From Canna indica (Eukaryota > Streptophyta > Magnoliopsida > Zingiberales > Cannaceae): DNA of 64,000 bases. Of the stretch, positions 10,985 through 22,902 are shown one piece after another (the stretch's first letter is position 1; each line of letters opens with the position of its first letter). The stretch is from the NCBI GenBank assembly GCA_034359265.1, contig CP136890.1, positions 43,746,501 through 43,810,500 of the forward strand, written 5' to 3'. The position numbers and the translations under genes are program-made. Under the pieces are notes generated by a model that was not told where the DNA came from, made no database searches, and was given only the letters and a program-made list of their open reading frames with translations.

Positions 10985-11631
10985 TAAAAAAATGTTCACT
11001 ATTATTTATTTGTTTTTAGTTTTTATCTATTCTTATTTCTTATAATTTTATTTGATCTAAAAATATCTCTCAATTTATTTGTATGATTCTTATATAAAAT
11101 CGAATAACGAGAATGAAAATCTTTCTACTGCTAAAGTGATGGTGGCAGTATCGTGATATGCCCCGTAACGCAGCAGGAAGTGAACGGAAAATAATGAGGT
11201 GGGGACGGACTAATATTCGACCGTTGCCCAACGTTCCGAATTCATTCTAGCAGCACTAATATTCTTTTTCACCTTCCCACTCGTTTCTGTTTTACTCCAC
11301 AATGTACCCGTTCAAATCTGGCTACAAATACTAAGGTCCCGCAGCTTGTTAGCGTGGGTGCATTGCTAGGGCAAAATAAAACAGTAGCATTCTTCATTCA
11401 TGTTCTAACCTTCTTTACCGTTGGCTTCGACCAGGGCTAAGAAAAAGCATCAATAACATAACTCCGCCGATCGCCGCCTGCCTCATCTCTACCCCCTCCA
11501 TTCTTTCTTCCCAACCCATTCGATCGCTGGATAAGCAGCAATCAGTCCGGAACTACTGCTTCAGGGAAGCAATCACTCAGAGCGAAAAAAGAAACAACAC
11601 ACCAACAACTCTTAAACTCTGTTTCATTCAG

Positions 11632-11760
11632 GTGATTGTTTTCTTCTATACCTCTTTAATTTGTTTGTTTCTTGCCTTAATTTCCTTGAGATTTAAAAGA
11701 AGAAACATGAATTAGTGAATTTATGGTAGAACTAATTCTTCTTCGTATGCTATGGAGCAG
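11632..11760 (+). other. Likely intron in the 5' UTR of the DUF936 gene
   Basis: TTCATTCAG/GTGATTGTT gives a donor at 11632. A pyrimidine-rich tract and TATGGAGCAG give an acceptor ending at 11760, eight bases before the ATG at 11769. A leader intron directly before the start codon is common in plant genes. Transcript data would settle it. Confidence 0.5.
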
Positions 11761-11768
11761 TATCATTC

Positions 11769-13709
11769 ATGGCGACGTTGGCACCGGGAGTTTTGAGGAA
11801 GCTTCTCGACGCCATGAGCTTGGAAACCCATCAGAAGCTGGCGGCAGTCACGGAGAGGTATGGCCGCAGCGCGCTGTTACAGATCACTGACATCGTCCCC
11901 GCCGACCTCGACGAGAAGGACCTCTGGCCCAAGCGCGGTTTCTACATCAAGGTCTCCGATTCCTCGCACTCCATCTATGTGACCCTTCCCTTGGACCAGG
12001 ACGACCTTGTCCTGAGCAACAAGCTGCAGCTAGGCCAGTTCATCCACGTCGACCGCTTGGAGCCGGCCTCCCCTGTTCCCGTGCTCATGGGCGCCAAGCC
12101 GCTGCCCGGCCGGCACCCCCTTGTCGGCACCCCTGAACCCATAGTTCGGGTCAAAGGAAGCTGCGGCAAGCTGGCGTCTGCTTCTTCCGTCCCTAGGAGA
12201 GGCTCGTGGGAGCAGAACTCGGTCGGTGTTGTCAAGCCGATGGCATTGGACTTCGGCGAGAAAACGCCCATGAGGGATCGATCACAAAGTGGTAGTGGCA
12301 GTACTAGTATCGTGTCATCACCACCAGCAAGTGGAAAAGTAGCCAAAGAAGGGATCGCTACAAGGTCATCAGTCAGCGGAGCTCTTTTCTGTAAGATGGT
12401 GGATGCAAAGGAAGCAGGTTCAGCTTCAGTAAGAAAAAGCTGCAGCATCACCAAGTTTTCCAGGTCAAAGAGCGTTGTCGATAGAGATCTTAAGATCCCC
12501 AAAAGCCCCTTTCTTGCTGTAGGTAGCTAAAGGGAAAAATTGTTTTGGAAGATTTAATGCTGAAACAGGCGACTCCTGACATCTCCTCTTTCTCTTCCTA
12601 ATATTGCAGGAGACTCCTGTCCTCAAATTGAGTTCTTCTAAAGAGGACAACTCTTCTTCGCCATCCGGTGAACAAAGTCGTTCAATTACATTTAACAACT
12701 CAAATTATCAATCTGCAAAACACATCTCTGGCGGCGATCACATGTCGTTGCCTGCAAAACTCAACACCCTGGGAAAGGTGCAATGTTCTTCTACTCAGTT
12801 AATTTGGTTACTCAAACGCAAAATGTGATATGTTCTGAGTTTGAATTGGCAATGCAAATTCTATTAATTATTTGCAGGAGGCTTTAGAGCGGAGAGAAGC
12901 AGCACAGAAGGTGGCTCTGCAGGCGCTGCGAGATGCTTCTGCCACTGAAACAGTCGTTCGTGTTCTCAAGTAATACTTGTAATACAAGCACTCCAAAATT
13001 TGCAACTGGAGTTAAAGTTTAATTTCTTCCGGGTCTCAATTCTTGCAGGATGTTTTCAGAACTCAGCAGCAGTGCAAAACCCGAAGCACCGGCTGCTTGC
13101 TTCGATCAGTTTCTTAGCTTTCATCAGGAAGTTCTTCAAGCAGTGAGTGATATAGAGGCAATCCAAGCAGCTACATCAGTTGCTGCGACAAGTGAGAATG
13201 AGACGAATGATTTCTCCATCTTGCAAGATAGAGATCCTAACTCCATCAACCAAAATGGTAGATCAACAACGTCAACAACCAGGAGACGAGCAGCATCAGT
13301 GTCTAAATCAGTTTCAGTCATCCCCGCGACACATGAGCAAAAGGTATATCTCGGCAAGCACCCGAGATCCGATAATTTTGCTTCAGAGAAAAAAGAGAAG
13401 GATGGCATTGTCGCTGATGAGGTCAAAACGCCAACTTCTTCTTCAACCTTGGGTAGGTCGGTAAAATTGGCAAAGCAGATACGAGCTGAGGCTGGAAAAT
13501 GGTTCATGGAATTCCTAGAGGCCGCATTAGAGTCGGGTCTGAAGAAAACTAAAGGATTCTGTCCACAGTCAGTTTGCTGCCCACAGTCGCTGATTCTGAG
13601 AGTCATAAACTGGATGGAGTTGGAACAATGTGAAAACAGCAAGAAGCCTCTCCATCCAAGAGCAGCACAAATAGCAAGAAAACTAAGAATCAAGGCTAAA
13701 AATCCCTAG
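11769..13709 (+). CDS. DUF936 family protein, four coding exons
   Basis: Proposed exons are 11769-12518, 12610-12777, 12878-12969 and 13049-13709, all with GT-AG borders and consistent phase (0, 0, 2), giving 556 residues. The N-terminal 130 residues are the plant DUF936 signature: [16 protein letters not shown], then [30 protein letters not shown] and [18 protein letters not shown] serine-rich middle follows. Exon 3 encodes the conserved [20 protein letters not shown] segment. The C-terminus has the family's [18 protein letters not shown] motif. Molecular function is unknown; some relatives have been linked to microtubules. The frame is intact, so I take it as a working host gene. Exon 1 is GC-rich and later exons are AT-richer. 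Reading through the first donor would stop at 12528. Confidence 0.92.
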
Positions 13710-14597
13710 CAACTTGATGTTTGAGTAGGGTACATCTTGACTTCACCCATCAAAATCCACTGATAAACCATAGTTTTTCCTTGTTATCTGGTGAGAATTT
13801 ATTTATAAATTAATACGCTGTGAAAATTTGGTCTTCGCACTTTTTCCTCATAAGAGCTGACAAATCCGAACATACAAATAATTACATAGTCAAATAGATT
13901 CACATATCTTATCTCAATCCTCGATGAGTTCAATTATCTCTAGCGACCTATCAATATCTGTAATAGATTCGATAGAACACAAACTTGTGTGTTGATGAGG
14001 ATTCTTTAGAGAGTGCGAGAGGTGACAAAGAAATACGTCGACAAATAGGATAATATCTCAGAAGCAATAATCAAATCAATAGTAATGAACTATCCCTATC
14101 CATATGAATATAACATGCAATTTCTATAGAGCCAACCTCAATAGGACCCTTTATAGAAGTGAGTCTGCATTGTGAAAGTGTAACATTTTCACTTTCAGTT
14201 TTAATGATGCTAGGTTCACTTTTAACAATGTCAGGTTCACTCATACGTGGGACTCCATAGTAGCTTTTTTCGAGTACACCACTAGGTACTCTTTCAACTA
14301 GTGATGGAGACCATGGATCATGTCATCCAAATGATTCGCTAATCCCTTCCTAGGAATCGCCATTTGTTTGATACTGAGAAGTATACATTTTTGTCTTGAA
14401 TCTGACGTAATACATATAAGCACATGGTAAGTATATCAAACATGTTTCAATATATGCTCCAAGGTTCACATAACATCACTCTGGATCTTAATATTGATCA
14501 TAACATCAATTGGATTATTCCCACAATATCTAATTTTAGATAAAACAAATTTAGGATTAATAGTTGAATAAAGTTTCTTCAAAATGATCCTCACTAG
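13710..14597. other. 3' flank of the DUF936 gene; unassigned open stretch on minus strand
   Basis: The first roughly 150 bp should be 3' UTR. On the minus strand 14074-14322 is open for 83 codons without an ATG at its start. It contains VERVPSGVLEKSYYGVP and KSEPSIIKTESENVTLSQC, which I do not recognise. No repeat ends are visible. ACTAG at 14593-14597 is the target duplication of the Copia element that follows. Confidence 0.4.
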
Positions 14598-14721
14598 TAT
14601 AAAGGATAATTAAACTGCTTAATTATCCATTAGTGATGTAAATGAAAGTTTCTACATTCGTGCACAGTACCATGCACAACATCTTCTTTATAACTTTCTT
14701 CAAACTCTAATATCTTCTATA
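14598..14721 (+). repeat. 5' LTR of the TA...TA Copia element, internally deleted
   Basis: It matches the first part and last about 20 bp of the 254-bp 3' LTR. About 130 bp between ATAACTTTCTTCA and AACTCT are missing. Both LTRs begin TATAAAGGATAATTAAACTG and end ATATCTTCTATA. Confidence 0.8.
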
Positions 14722-14733
14722 TGGTATCAGAGC
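14722..14733 (+). other. Primer binding site (tRNA-iMet type)
   Basis: TGGTATCAGAGC begins directly after the last A of the LTR. It pairs with the 3' end of initiator tRNA-Met, as in most Copia elements, and fixes the LTR end. Confidence 0.85.
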
Positions 14734-14801
14734 TGTGATATGCTCCATCGAGCTCTTCGATCCACTCTCATTTTTTTTCCTTTCCTTGTTCTTCGACATC
14801 A

Positions 14802-15770
14802 ATGGATCCAAACGAGGCGACGTCAAGCCATGGAGTCGTCAACCCAATGCCACAAACCAGTTCAATCATCACCATCAATCCCGCCACTCAGCTGCCGGTT
14901 AAACTGATCGGTGCCGGCAACTACTTGAACTGGAGGACTCAACATGAGCTATTACTACTCGGGTATGATCTAACCTCTTATATTGATGGATCTTTCCCTT
15001 GCCCACCTAGTTGGCAGTTCCGATCGACGGATTTGGTTTCGTCAAGACCACCTGATTAGACATGCGATCATGGCCTCCGTCGATCTGACTATAATCATAG
15101 TGGTAGCAACCTCTACCACCGCATTTGATGCTTGGAAGAGACTAGCGTTTCAATACGCAAATAAGAATCAATCAAGGATTTATGCCTTGCAGGATAATTT
15201 AACGCAGAAACCAAAGGAAATAAATCAATATCTAAATATTATAATGAAATAAGATCGATCTCTGATGAGTTAGCTATGGCAGACTCTCGATCAATGAATC
15301 GACGCTTGTAATTAAAATTTTGGAAGGTTTAGGTGCTGAATATAATGATATTAGTGTCACAATCAGATCGTGCGACACCTCAATCTCACTCGAAGAACTT
15401 TATGACAAACTTTGTGGCCATGAGGCTTTTGTCTTACACAGGTCCAATAAGCCAGTAATCACTGTATAGTTCTCTCAAAGGCAATATCAAAATCAGAACT
15501 AGTTTGGTTCAAAACCAAAGCTAATTCAATCAACGACAATATTGGAATCAATCTTCAAACTCGAAAAGGTCATCACAACAAGCACCCAATCCTCGACAGC
15601 CGTCTTGGAGACCTCCTACATCTCCTCAAGGCAATAGAAATAAGCTCCAGTGCCAACTGTGCGATTGCATTGGACATTCTGCAAAAAATTGCAGATCCAA
15701 GTCACACAACCATGAAGAGGCAAGAGCTTATTATACCAAGCTCTTCAACGAGCATCAGAATACTCAGGTG
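14802..15770 (+). pseudogene. Copia gag, frameshifted
   Basis: The frame begins at ATG 14802 and is open to about 15059, then continues in other frames (14983-15252 and beyond). A CCHC knuckle, CQLCDCIGHSAKNC, is encoded near 15652-15693. The N-terminal half has the NYLNW and LLLGYDL...YIDGS features of Ale-type gag. Several frameshifts make it non-functional. Confidence 0.75.
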
Positions 15771-15779
15771 ATGATGGTG

Positions 15780-16460
15780 TTACACTGGGAGATGGTAAGA
15801 AAATTCAAATCACACATGTTGGCAATTCTTATATCGTAGATTCAGGAAATACTTTTGTTCTGAATAATACTATTTGTGCTACGGACATACAACAAAATTT
15901 GATTTCTGTTGCTCAGTTTTGTACTCAAAATGGAGTATCTACTGAATTTTTTCCAACATATTTTCTTGTGAAGGATCTTCAATCAGGTCAGATCCTTGTT
16001 CGAGGCCAGAATAAAGCCAATACTTATGAATGGACTGGTTTCACTTCTCCCTCTGTTAACTTCTCTTCCACAGCCATCAAAGCCTCATCATACCTTTGGC
16101 ATCAAAGACTCGGCCATCCCAATCATAGAACACTTCAATACATTGCTTCCACAGTCAACATTCCTCTTTCCGGTACAGTAAATCATCAGCGTAATGCATG
16201 CTCTTGCAACAAGAGCCATAAACTTCCTTTCTTTGAGTCTACCTTATCCAGCAATAAATGTCTTGAACTTCTATATCCGGATGTATGGGGACCTTCTCCC
16301 ATTACATCAGATGATGGGTTCAAATTCTACTTGTTAATTGTTGATCACTTTACTAAATACATGTGGTTGTTCCCTATGATAGCTAAATTTGAAATTTCAA
16401 AGCTATTTGTTTCATTCAAAGTTCTTGTTGAGAAATTCTTCAATACATTTATTGTAAATC
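15780..16460 (+). pseudogene. Copia pol, N-terminal half (protease remnant, gag-pre-integrase, start of integrase)
   Basis: The frame from 15899 reads NLISVAQFCTQNGV, the linker after the protease. It continues through the zinc-binding gag-pre-integrase region (LWHQRLGHPN, then C-S-C) to the first catalytic Asp of integrase (LYPDVWGP). The protease active-site segment itself is not recognisable and seems deleted. The frame is cut at 16460 by the MULE insertion inside the integrase core and resumes at 24900. Confidence 0.8.
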
Positions 16461-16973
16461 GGGAGAAGTGCTGATTTGGTCAAATAAGTTTTTAATTTTT
16501 TGGACTTTGGTCCTATAAGTTTCATTTTGATATTTTCGGTCCTGTAAGTTTGCTCTGTATTACAGATTTGGTCCTATCCGTGACGATCCGCTAATTCTCC
16601 ATCAATGTGGACTAAGGCTGTTTATACACGTTGACATATTTGCTAATATAAGTTTCATTTCGAAATTTTAAGTCCTATATGTTTGCCCCGTAGTACATAT
16701 TTGGTCCTATATATTTGCCCCGTAGCACAAATTTGGTCCAATATATTTGCCTCATAGCACAAATTTGATCATATCCGTGATGATTTGTTAACTCTCTGTC
16801 CACGAAAAAATAAACGACGTTATGTCCATATTGACGGAGTTAATGGACCGTCATGAATAGGACTAAATCTATGTTACGAAGCAAACTTATATATGTTACA
16901 GAGCAAATCTATATTATGGAGCAAATCTATCCGGTCGGTCATATAGATTTGGTCCTATCCACAACGGTCTATT

Positions 16974-18498
16974 TGTTGGCTTTAGGTTTTGAACCTTAGT
17001 CTTAATCTCGGTTTTGATGATAACAAACATGGGACTAATGATTTCATTGAGAATATCTTTCAGGTTTCATATCAATTAGCGTTCGATGTCCTCGATCGGA
17101 TAAATAAGAAGAAATCAAAAAATCAGAAGGACATTGATTGTCGCGCTCAGGTTCATCGCGGAAGTTTCTCGAAGATCGACGAGTGTACCAAAGTCGCATT
17201 GGACGAGCTTAAAGGTCACATGAAAGCTCTCCATGTTAATGCTCGTTGAAAGCCGAAACCCGAAAATGAAGCGCGAAAGAAAAAAGGGCTGAAAATTCAA
17301 TTCAGCCTAAGTTCGGTCGACCAAATACGTTAAGGAAAATGGAACCAGCCATTTCGATCGACCGATCGATCGACCGAACAGTGCCAAAAAGAGGTAGTAG
17401 CTACTTTGGTCGACCGGACGGTCGATCGATCGAAGCCCAAAATGGGCAGTAGCTCTATCGATCGACCAACCGATTGATCGACCTACGGATAGCCAAAGAT
17501 GCAGCTCGCGTCGATCGACCAACTGGTCGATCGAATGCGGGATCGAGGGATTCGCGTCTGGGCGATTGACTCATCAGTCGACCGCACACAGAGAGAAAGC
17601 AGCGGTCGAATGACCGATCGATCGGTCGATCGACCGACCAATCGACCGGCGTCTGCAATGGATAAAAAACTATCCGTTAAGCTGCTGTTTCTTCAGGAGG
17701 GTATAAATACACCCTCATATAACTCATTTAATCTTCTTCTCCCCCTCTCTTACAGTTTTGATTGAGTATTCTAAAGGGAGATTTGAGCCTTCCAAAAGAA
17801 AAATTTCGTGCGCTCTGTTTCTTTCCGCGGATGTCTTCTTCAAGCGCACAAGCTGGGTTCAACTCGGGTTTTGATCAAGCTCCAACTCTTGACGAGTTGA
17901 AGGCGCCAAAGGCTTGCAAAGGAGCATTAACCTTTGGTTTAATCTTTTAGCTCTTTTGATTGTATTTTAACTATTTATTTGAACACATCTTTATTTGATT
18001 TGTGAGTTTGTAAGACCTAGGGTGTTAGGTCTTCTTGTGTGGAAGTAGTTACCTGGTGTTAGGTGTAAAGCCACTTGTGTAAACTTAGTATTTACTAAGA
18101 TTAGTTTAGTTGTCCCTTAGGGTTGAGGTGGAAGAGTGCTCTTGATAAGAAGGCGGAGACTTCCGGGTGTGGAAGTACCTTAGGTCGAGAGTGAGACTCT
18201 TCGAGTCAAAGTCCTCTGTGTAAGGGAAATGAAAATTAATCTAGTAAAACTAGTTTGAAAATCCTAAGCGGGGTGCTTAGGTAGTGGAGTAGGCATTGGG
18301 GCCGAACCACTATAAATCCTGTGTTTGCATTGATTTTTTGTGTTTATTTATTGCTTACTATTTATCGCTTCCGCATCTAATCATTCAATTGCAAATTACC
18401 TAAACCGATATGAGAAACAACTAAAATTAGAATTTAGGCTAACTGATTTAGTAAACACATTATTCACCCCCCCCTCTAGTGTTGCCATTTCGACTTCA
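16974..18498 (+). repeat. 5' LTR of element B
   Basis: It starts TGTTGGCTTTAGG and ends GCCATTTCGACTTCA, directly before the primer site. It contains the palindrome array (17311-17648), TATAAATA at 17702-17709, an AAGACCTA/TAGGTCTT hairpin near 18012 and the CCTAAGC/GCTTAGG hairpin at 18263-18281. Confidence 0.9.
17311..17709 (+). promoter_or_regulatory. GTCGAC palindrome array (about 50-bp period) plus TATA box
   Basis: Seven blocks start near 17311, 17355, 17407, 17456, 17509, 17560 and 17604. Most are pairs of GGTCGACC or CGATCGACC words a few bases apart, and the last is a run of several. Spacers hold recurring phrases such as GCCAAAAAGAGG and GGGCAGTAGCTC. TATAAATA follows 54 bp after the last block. 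The placement just upstream of the LTR promoter suggests a cis-regulatory role, as described for palindromes in maize Sirevirus LTRs. Confidence 0.75.
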
Positions 18499-18500
18499 AT

Positions 18501-18511
18501 TGGTATCAGAG
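18501..18511 (+). other. Primer binding site of element B
   Basis: TGGTATCAGAG lies two bases after the LTR end and pairs with initiator tRNA-Met. Confidence 0.85.
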
Positions 18512-18565
18512 TGGATCGTAGATTGAGATTTCACCGTCTCCTCTACATCTAGTCTCGATCTTGAA

Positions 18566-19724
18566 ATGGCTCTAGAGTTGGTAGCGTCTACACCTCCTAG
18601 TTTCAATGTGTCTAACTTTGATATTTGGAAGGGTAGAATGTACACTTTCCTAAAGACTCAAGGTTTAGGTGTTTTTAATATGGTAAAGTCAAAATACATA
18701 GAACCTAAGGAAAATATGAATGCATGGACCCAAGAACAAATTGATATGTTTGAATTAAATGCTAAAGCTACAAACTGCATCTTTTGTTCTTTGAAAAATA
18801 ATGTCTTTGAAAAGATCTTGCATTGCACTTCCGCATTCGATATTTGGGCCACTTTAAATATGCTTTATAATTATGCAAAAACCGAAGAACTCAAAACGTT
18901 TGATGAGGAGAGTGATGACAATTGTCATCCACCCAATACTAATGTTGTTTTTGATGCTCATAGTTCCTCCAGTCATAGGAGCACTGAAAGTCAGAAAAGA
19001 AAGGTGATTTGCCATGTGTGCAAAGAAAAAGGGCATGTGAGAAAAAATTGCTCTTCCATGAAGAACAAGGCAAAGAGGAGGTCAAATGCTTCCACATCAT
19101 CCTACTCAAGTGAAGCATCCTCCTTTCATTACTATGAAGCCATCTCAAAAGAATGCCTCATGAATGATAACAATGAGGCACACTCTACTTCTTCTTGTCA
19201 TGTTAATAATAATGATAGTATTAACTCATCTAGTTCTCATGATTTTGATGAATTGATGGATGAGTATAAAATCATGTATGCCTTGCTCTTGAAAAAGGAT
19301 AAGGAAAATAAAATTCTTAGAAATGAGAATTCTAGACTTAGTTCACATGTGCATGCTCTAGAATTGGAAAATGAGAAATAAAATCTAGCTCATTGGATCC
19401 TTGTCATGATAGATTGAATTTTGAGCTCATGATCATAAGAAGAGGAATGATGTTTTCAAGAATGCTCATACTCATCATGTTTCACATGACAAGCATTCGA
19501 ATAATAAAACTCATGTCCATAGCAAAAACAAAAAGAAATTTAATGGACATTGCTTTTGTTGTGGTATATATGGCCATGCCATTAATGATTGTGCATTTAA
19601 AAGAAATTCAAGTATTGCTAAGACACTTTGGATCCCTAGGCCATCTAACCCCCAAGGACCCAAAGCCATTTGGGTACCAAAGATCTCATCTTCTTTTGTA
19701 GGGGGAGCAACCACACAAGGGTAA
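18566..19724 (+). pseudogene. Sirevirus gag, element B (frameshift, internal deletion)
   Basis: It is open from ATG 18566 for 271 codons, then lost by a one-base deletion near 19378. The N-terminal domain (NFDIWKGRMYTFLKTQGLG, EQIDMFELNAKATN) is intact. Knuckle 1 (CHVCKEKGHVRKNC) is encoded near 19011. The coiled-coil part is shortened compared with element A. Knuckle 2 (CFCCGIYGHAINDC) and the LWIPRP/IWVPK tail are encoded in another frame up to the stop at 19722-19724. Confidence 0.85.
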
Positions 19725-22694
19725 AGGAAATTGAAGAATTGAAGTTGACATTGGATCCAAATGAGAAATCTCCAAGAGGTTGCAACTTCAAGCTATCATG
19801 ATGCCTATGGAAATGAAAGTTGACATCTAAAAAGTTTTGGTATCATCTCTTAACTTTAATTGATCCATTAATAGTTGGAGTTCACGATATATTCTTAAAA
19901 TTGATTGATTTTCTCCGCTCTTAATATATTTTGAATGATTTTTGATTTTTTGATCTTCGGTCTCCTCGGAGACCTATGTAGCCTGTAATGGGCTCATGCG
20001 ACCTTACGATTCTAAATTGTAGGCTAATTGTGGCTTTCGGTTTTCAACCAATAGGAAGGGTTGAAGATCATGTTTTCATATTTATTATCTTTGTGATATC
20101 TTAAAATTCATTTTGGTATGACTCGATTTCATCTTTAAAACAGATTTCAAACCATTTAGCAAAGTGATCTTTGATATTGATACTTGATGCGTCTCTTTTC
20201 TTTTTGGTTGAGTTAGCTTGCTAAGTAGCTATATTTTCTCTAAAATATTAGTGTAGCTTACTTGCAAGTTATAAGTATTTTAGGAAGGCTAATTAGGAAG
20301 AAAAAGATTAGTTTGGCAAATTATCATGAATAAGGTATAACTTTGATAAATTCAAAATCTTAGGGTTATATACCTTAATGCTTAAGCTTAAATAATGTCG
20401 CAATACTCATGATTAGATTTGCATGGTAAACCCTTGAATTTTCATGAGTAAGTAGAACTTTAGTACTTAGGCAAATTTCATTGAATGAAGCTTGATCTAG
20501 TTAAACATCTATTATTAGAGATTTTCTTATAAGTCCAAACTAGTTTAACATGGTTAGAGATCTTATTCCTCAAATGTTTCACATCCTAAGATCTCATTAG
20601 ATTCATTTTGATATTATGATAACTCCTTAAAATGAATCTTTGCTATCTAGCATAGGTTAAGGTTTTAAATGAAACTTTGCATTAAACCTTGCTATGTAGT
20701 AAGTTAGCTTGCTAGATGGTATATTATTTTATTATGATACTAATGAAGTCTACGTACTTGCAAGTTAAAAATTGGAAAACTATGTTATCTAAAAGAAAAT
20801 GAAAAAGGAAATGAAAAGTTGGGCAAATTTCTAAAACTAAGGTATGAATTTAATTTTTGCAAAAATCTTAATATAATACTTGAATGTTCATGCTTTAATG
20901 ATGTTTCTATATACTCATGATTGATTATGCTTGATAAATATTTGAATCTTCATGAGTAGGAAAAATCTTGATAACTTAGCTCATTTCATGATAACATGAT
21001 ATTTATAAAATCGAACTAGGTTAAAACTCTTCTTTAGAGATTTCATTTTAAGTTAAAAAATTTGATGAACATGTTTATGTGTGTTAATGATTAGTTGTCA
21101 TTTGCTTAAAATTGAAAATTCACAAGAGATTGAGCAAATTGAAAACTAGTTTAATTTAGAGGACTTAAGCTTGAGAAGTTTGACCCAAGTCAACAAATCA
21201 ACTTGGACAATTGATTTTAAGTTCAAACTTCATAAACATGTTTAGGAATAGGTATGCCATGTTTCCATGCACTTAGAGTGAAAAATTCATATGGATATGA
21301 ATAAAATGACATAGAGGTGGCTTCATGAAAACCTCTTTTGAACAAAGTTGACCCAAGTCAAAAATTGACTTAGAGGTTTCATTTTCGGTCCATATTTGAG
21401 GAACATGTTTAGATTTACTCATGATAGGTATCCATAGGTCTAAGTTTGAAAAACCATGAGTAAATGTTAAGATTGAAACTTAGCAAATTTCATAAAAACT
21501 AGTTTAGTTTTGAATGAAACCATGCTAGATTGACATCTTGACTTAATGACATAATTTTCATTTCAAACTTGACATATACTCTTTACATGACCATCATGTG
21601 GTGTTATGAAAGTTTGAATGAAAATTGAACAAGTTTTAAGAATAACTGAAAATTACAAAAATATCATTTCAACCTACAATTGGTATCAATTTCAATTATT
21701 TCTAGAAAAATATAGAAAAATTATTTTTAAATGATTCTTGAAACTGCACATTCACTGAAAAATCTAGTTTTTTCAGTAAAAATTTCAAAAAGGTTTATCA
21801 AGAATTTGATTTAAAGTGAATTTTTGAAGTTGATTTTAAAAATGCAAAGTATCATCCTTTTTTGAAATATCAACCTTTTCGATACTTTGATCTTTCTTCC
21901 AAAACATCAAATGAAAACTCATGTATACCATTTTGATTCCATTTCAAATATCATTCACCCAATTTCTTGAGTAAAATCATTCATAGGAATGATTTTGAAA
22001 AATTTGAATGATAACTAGAAATATTCAATTTTTTTTCATTGAAAACAATATAGGATGAAAAATGAACTTAGGAAATTCATTTTTAGTTCAATCTTGATAC
22101 ATGCATTTCAAATGACCATTCAATAATTGGTATAAAAAATTTCATCAAAAATTTCAAATCTTGAAGTATAGGTTGATCTAAGTCAACAACATAACTTAAA
22201 AATTTCATCTTAAGCCCAAACTTGATTCATAGACTTACATTCTCTCATGTTTGATGTCTAGATGCCTAAATATGAAAAAACATGAGTAGATAGCAAAATT
22301 TGATACTTAGCATTTTCATGTTTTCATGCTTATTTCAAATGAAAATGTGCTAAGTTCATAGTTTGATTAAATGACATTAGTTTCACTTCTAACTTGATAG
22401 ACATGAGTTAAATAACCATATCTTGGTATTTTGAAAGTTTGAATAAAATCTAAAAATGTCATGAAAAAGATATGAGTATATTCATACTTGAGTGCATACA
22501 TGATTTAGGTTTGGATTCTATCTATCACTCTTTGCTATCATGTATGAATTTGTTTCATATCAAATAATTGTTTTTCATCCCTTTGGTTGAGATTGTCATG
22601 TTTCATGAAAAATCTTTTGAGTCTCAACTTCATAAAAATATTTTTTTTCATCCCTTTGATTAGATTGACCTTTCTTGCCCTTTTTGATTGATGT
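19725..22694 (+). repeat. AT-rich non-coding repeat domain replacing pol, element B
   Basis: It is collinear with the domain of element A at 3968-6467, with the same phrases (ACATGTTTAG, TTGACCCAAGTCAACAAAT, TACTCATGATTGATT) and the same order, plus extra sequence near 20330-20870. No open frame of note exists. Conservation of order between separate insertions shows that it travels with the element. Confidence 0.75.
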
Positions 22695-22902
22695 CAAAAG
22701 GGGGAGAGAAGTATAGGTAAAAGGGGGATAAAACTATAGGTAAAGGGGGAGGAAAATATAGAATATCCATGCATATAGATAGAGGGAGTTTAATTATATA
22801 AATATGCATGTTGATAGGGGGAGAAATCCCATAGTTGATATTCTTGTGCTTTAATGAATATATTTTCTTAAGGATGTTTGTCGTCAACAAAAAGGGGGAG
22901 AT
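22695..22902 (+). other. Multiple polypurine tracts, element B
   Basis: AAAAGGGGGAGAGAAG, AAAAGGGGGATAAAA, AAAGGGGGAGGAAAA, AGAGGGAG and ATAGGGGGAGAAA precede the last tract, AAAAAGGGGGAGAT (22889-22902), which touches the LTR. This is the multiple-PPT hallmark of Sireviruses. Confidence 0.85.

Noticed and set aside
12519..12530. DUF936 gene ending at the in-frame stop at 12528
   Set aside because: A GT donor at 12519 with matching acceptor at 12609 restores a frame that runs through conserved C-terminal family motifs to 13709.
17311..17648. CRISPR-like array because of regular palindromic repeats with spacers
   Set aside because: Repeats are degenerate and paired, spacers share recurring phrases, the setting is a plant LTR upstream of a TATA box, and no cas genes exist.
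17307..17658. Minus-strand open frames rich in Arg-Ser-Ile-Asp-Arg that look like an SR-type protein
   Set aside because: They are translations of the GTCGAC palindrome array in an LTR; the same artefact appears at 1445-1660, 7089-7373 and 23335-23767.
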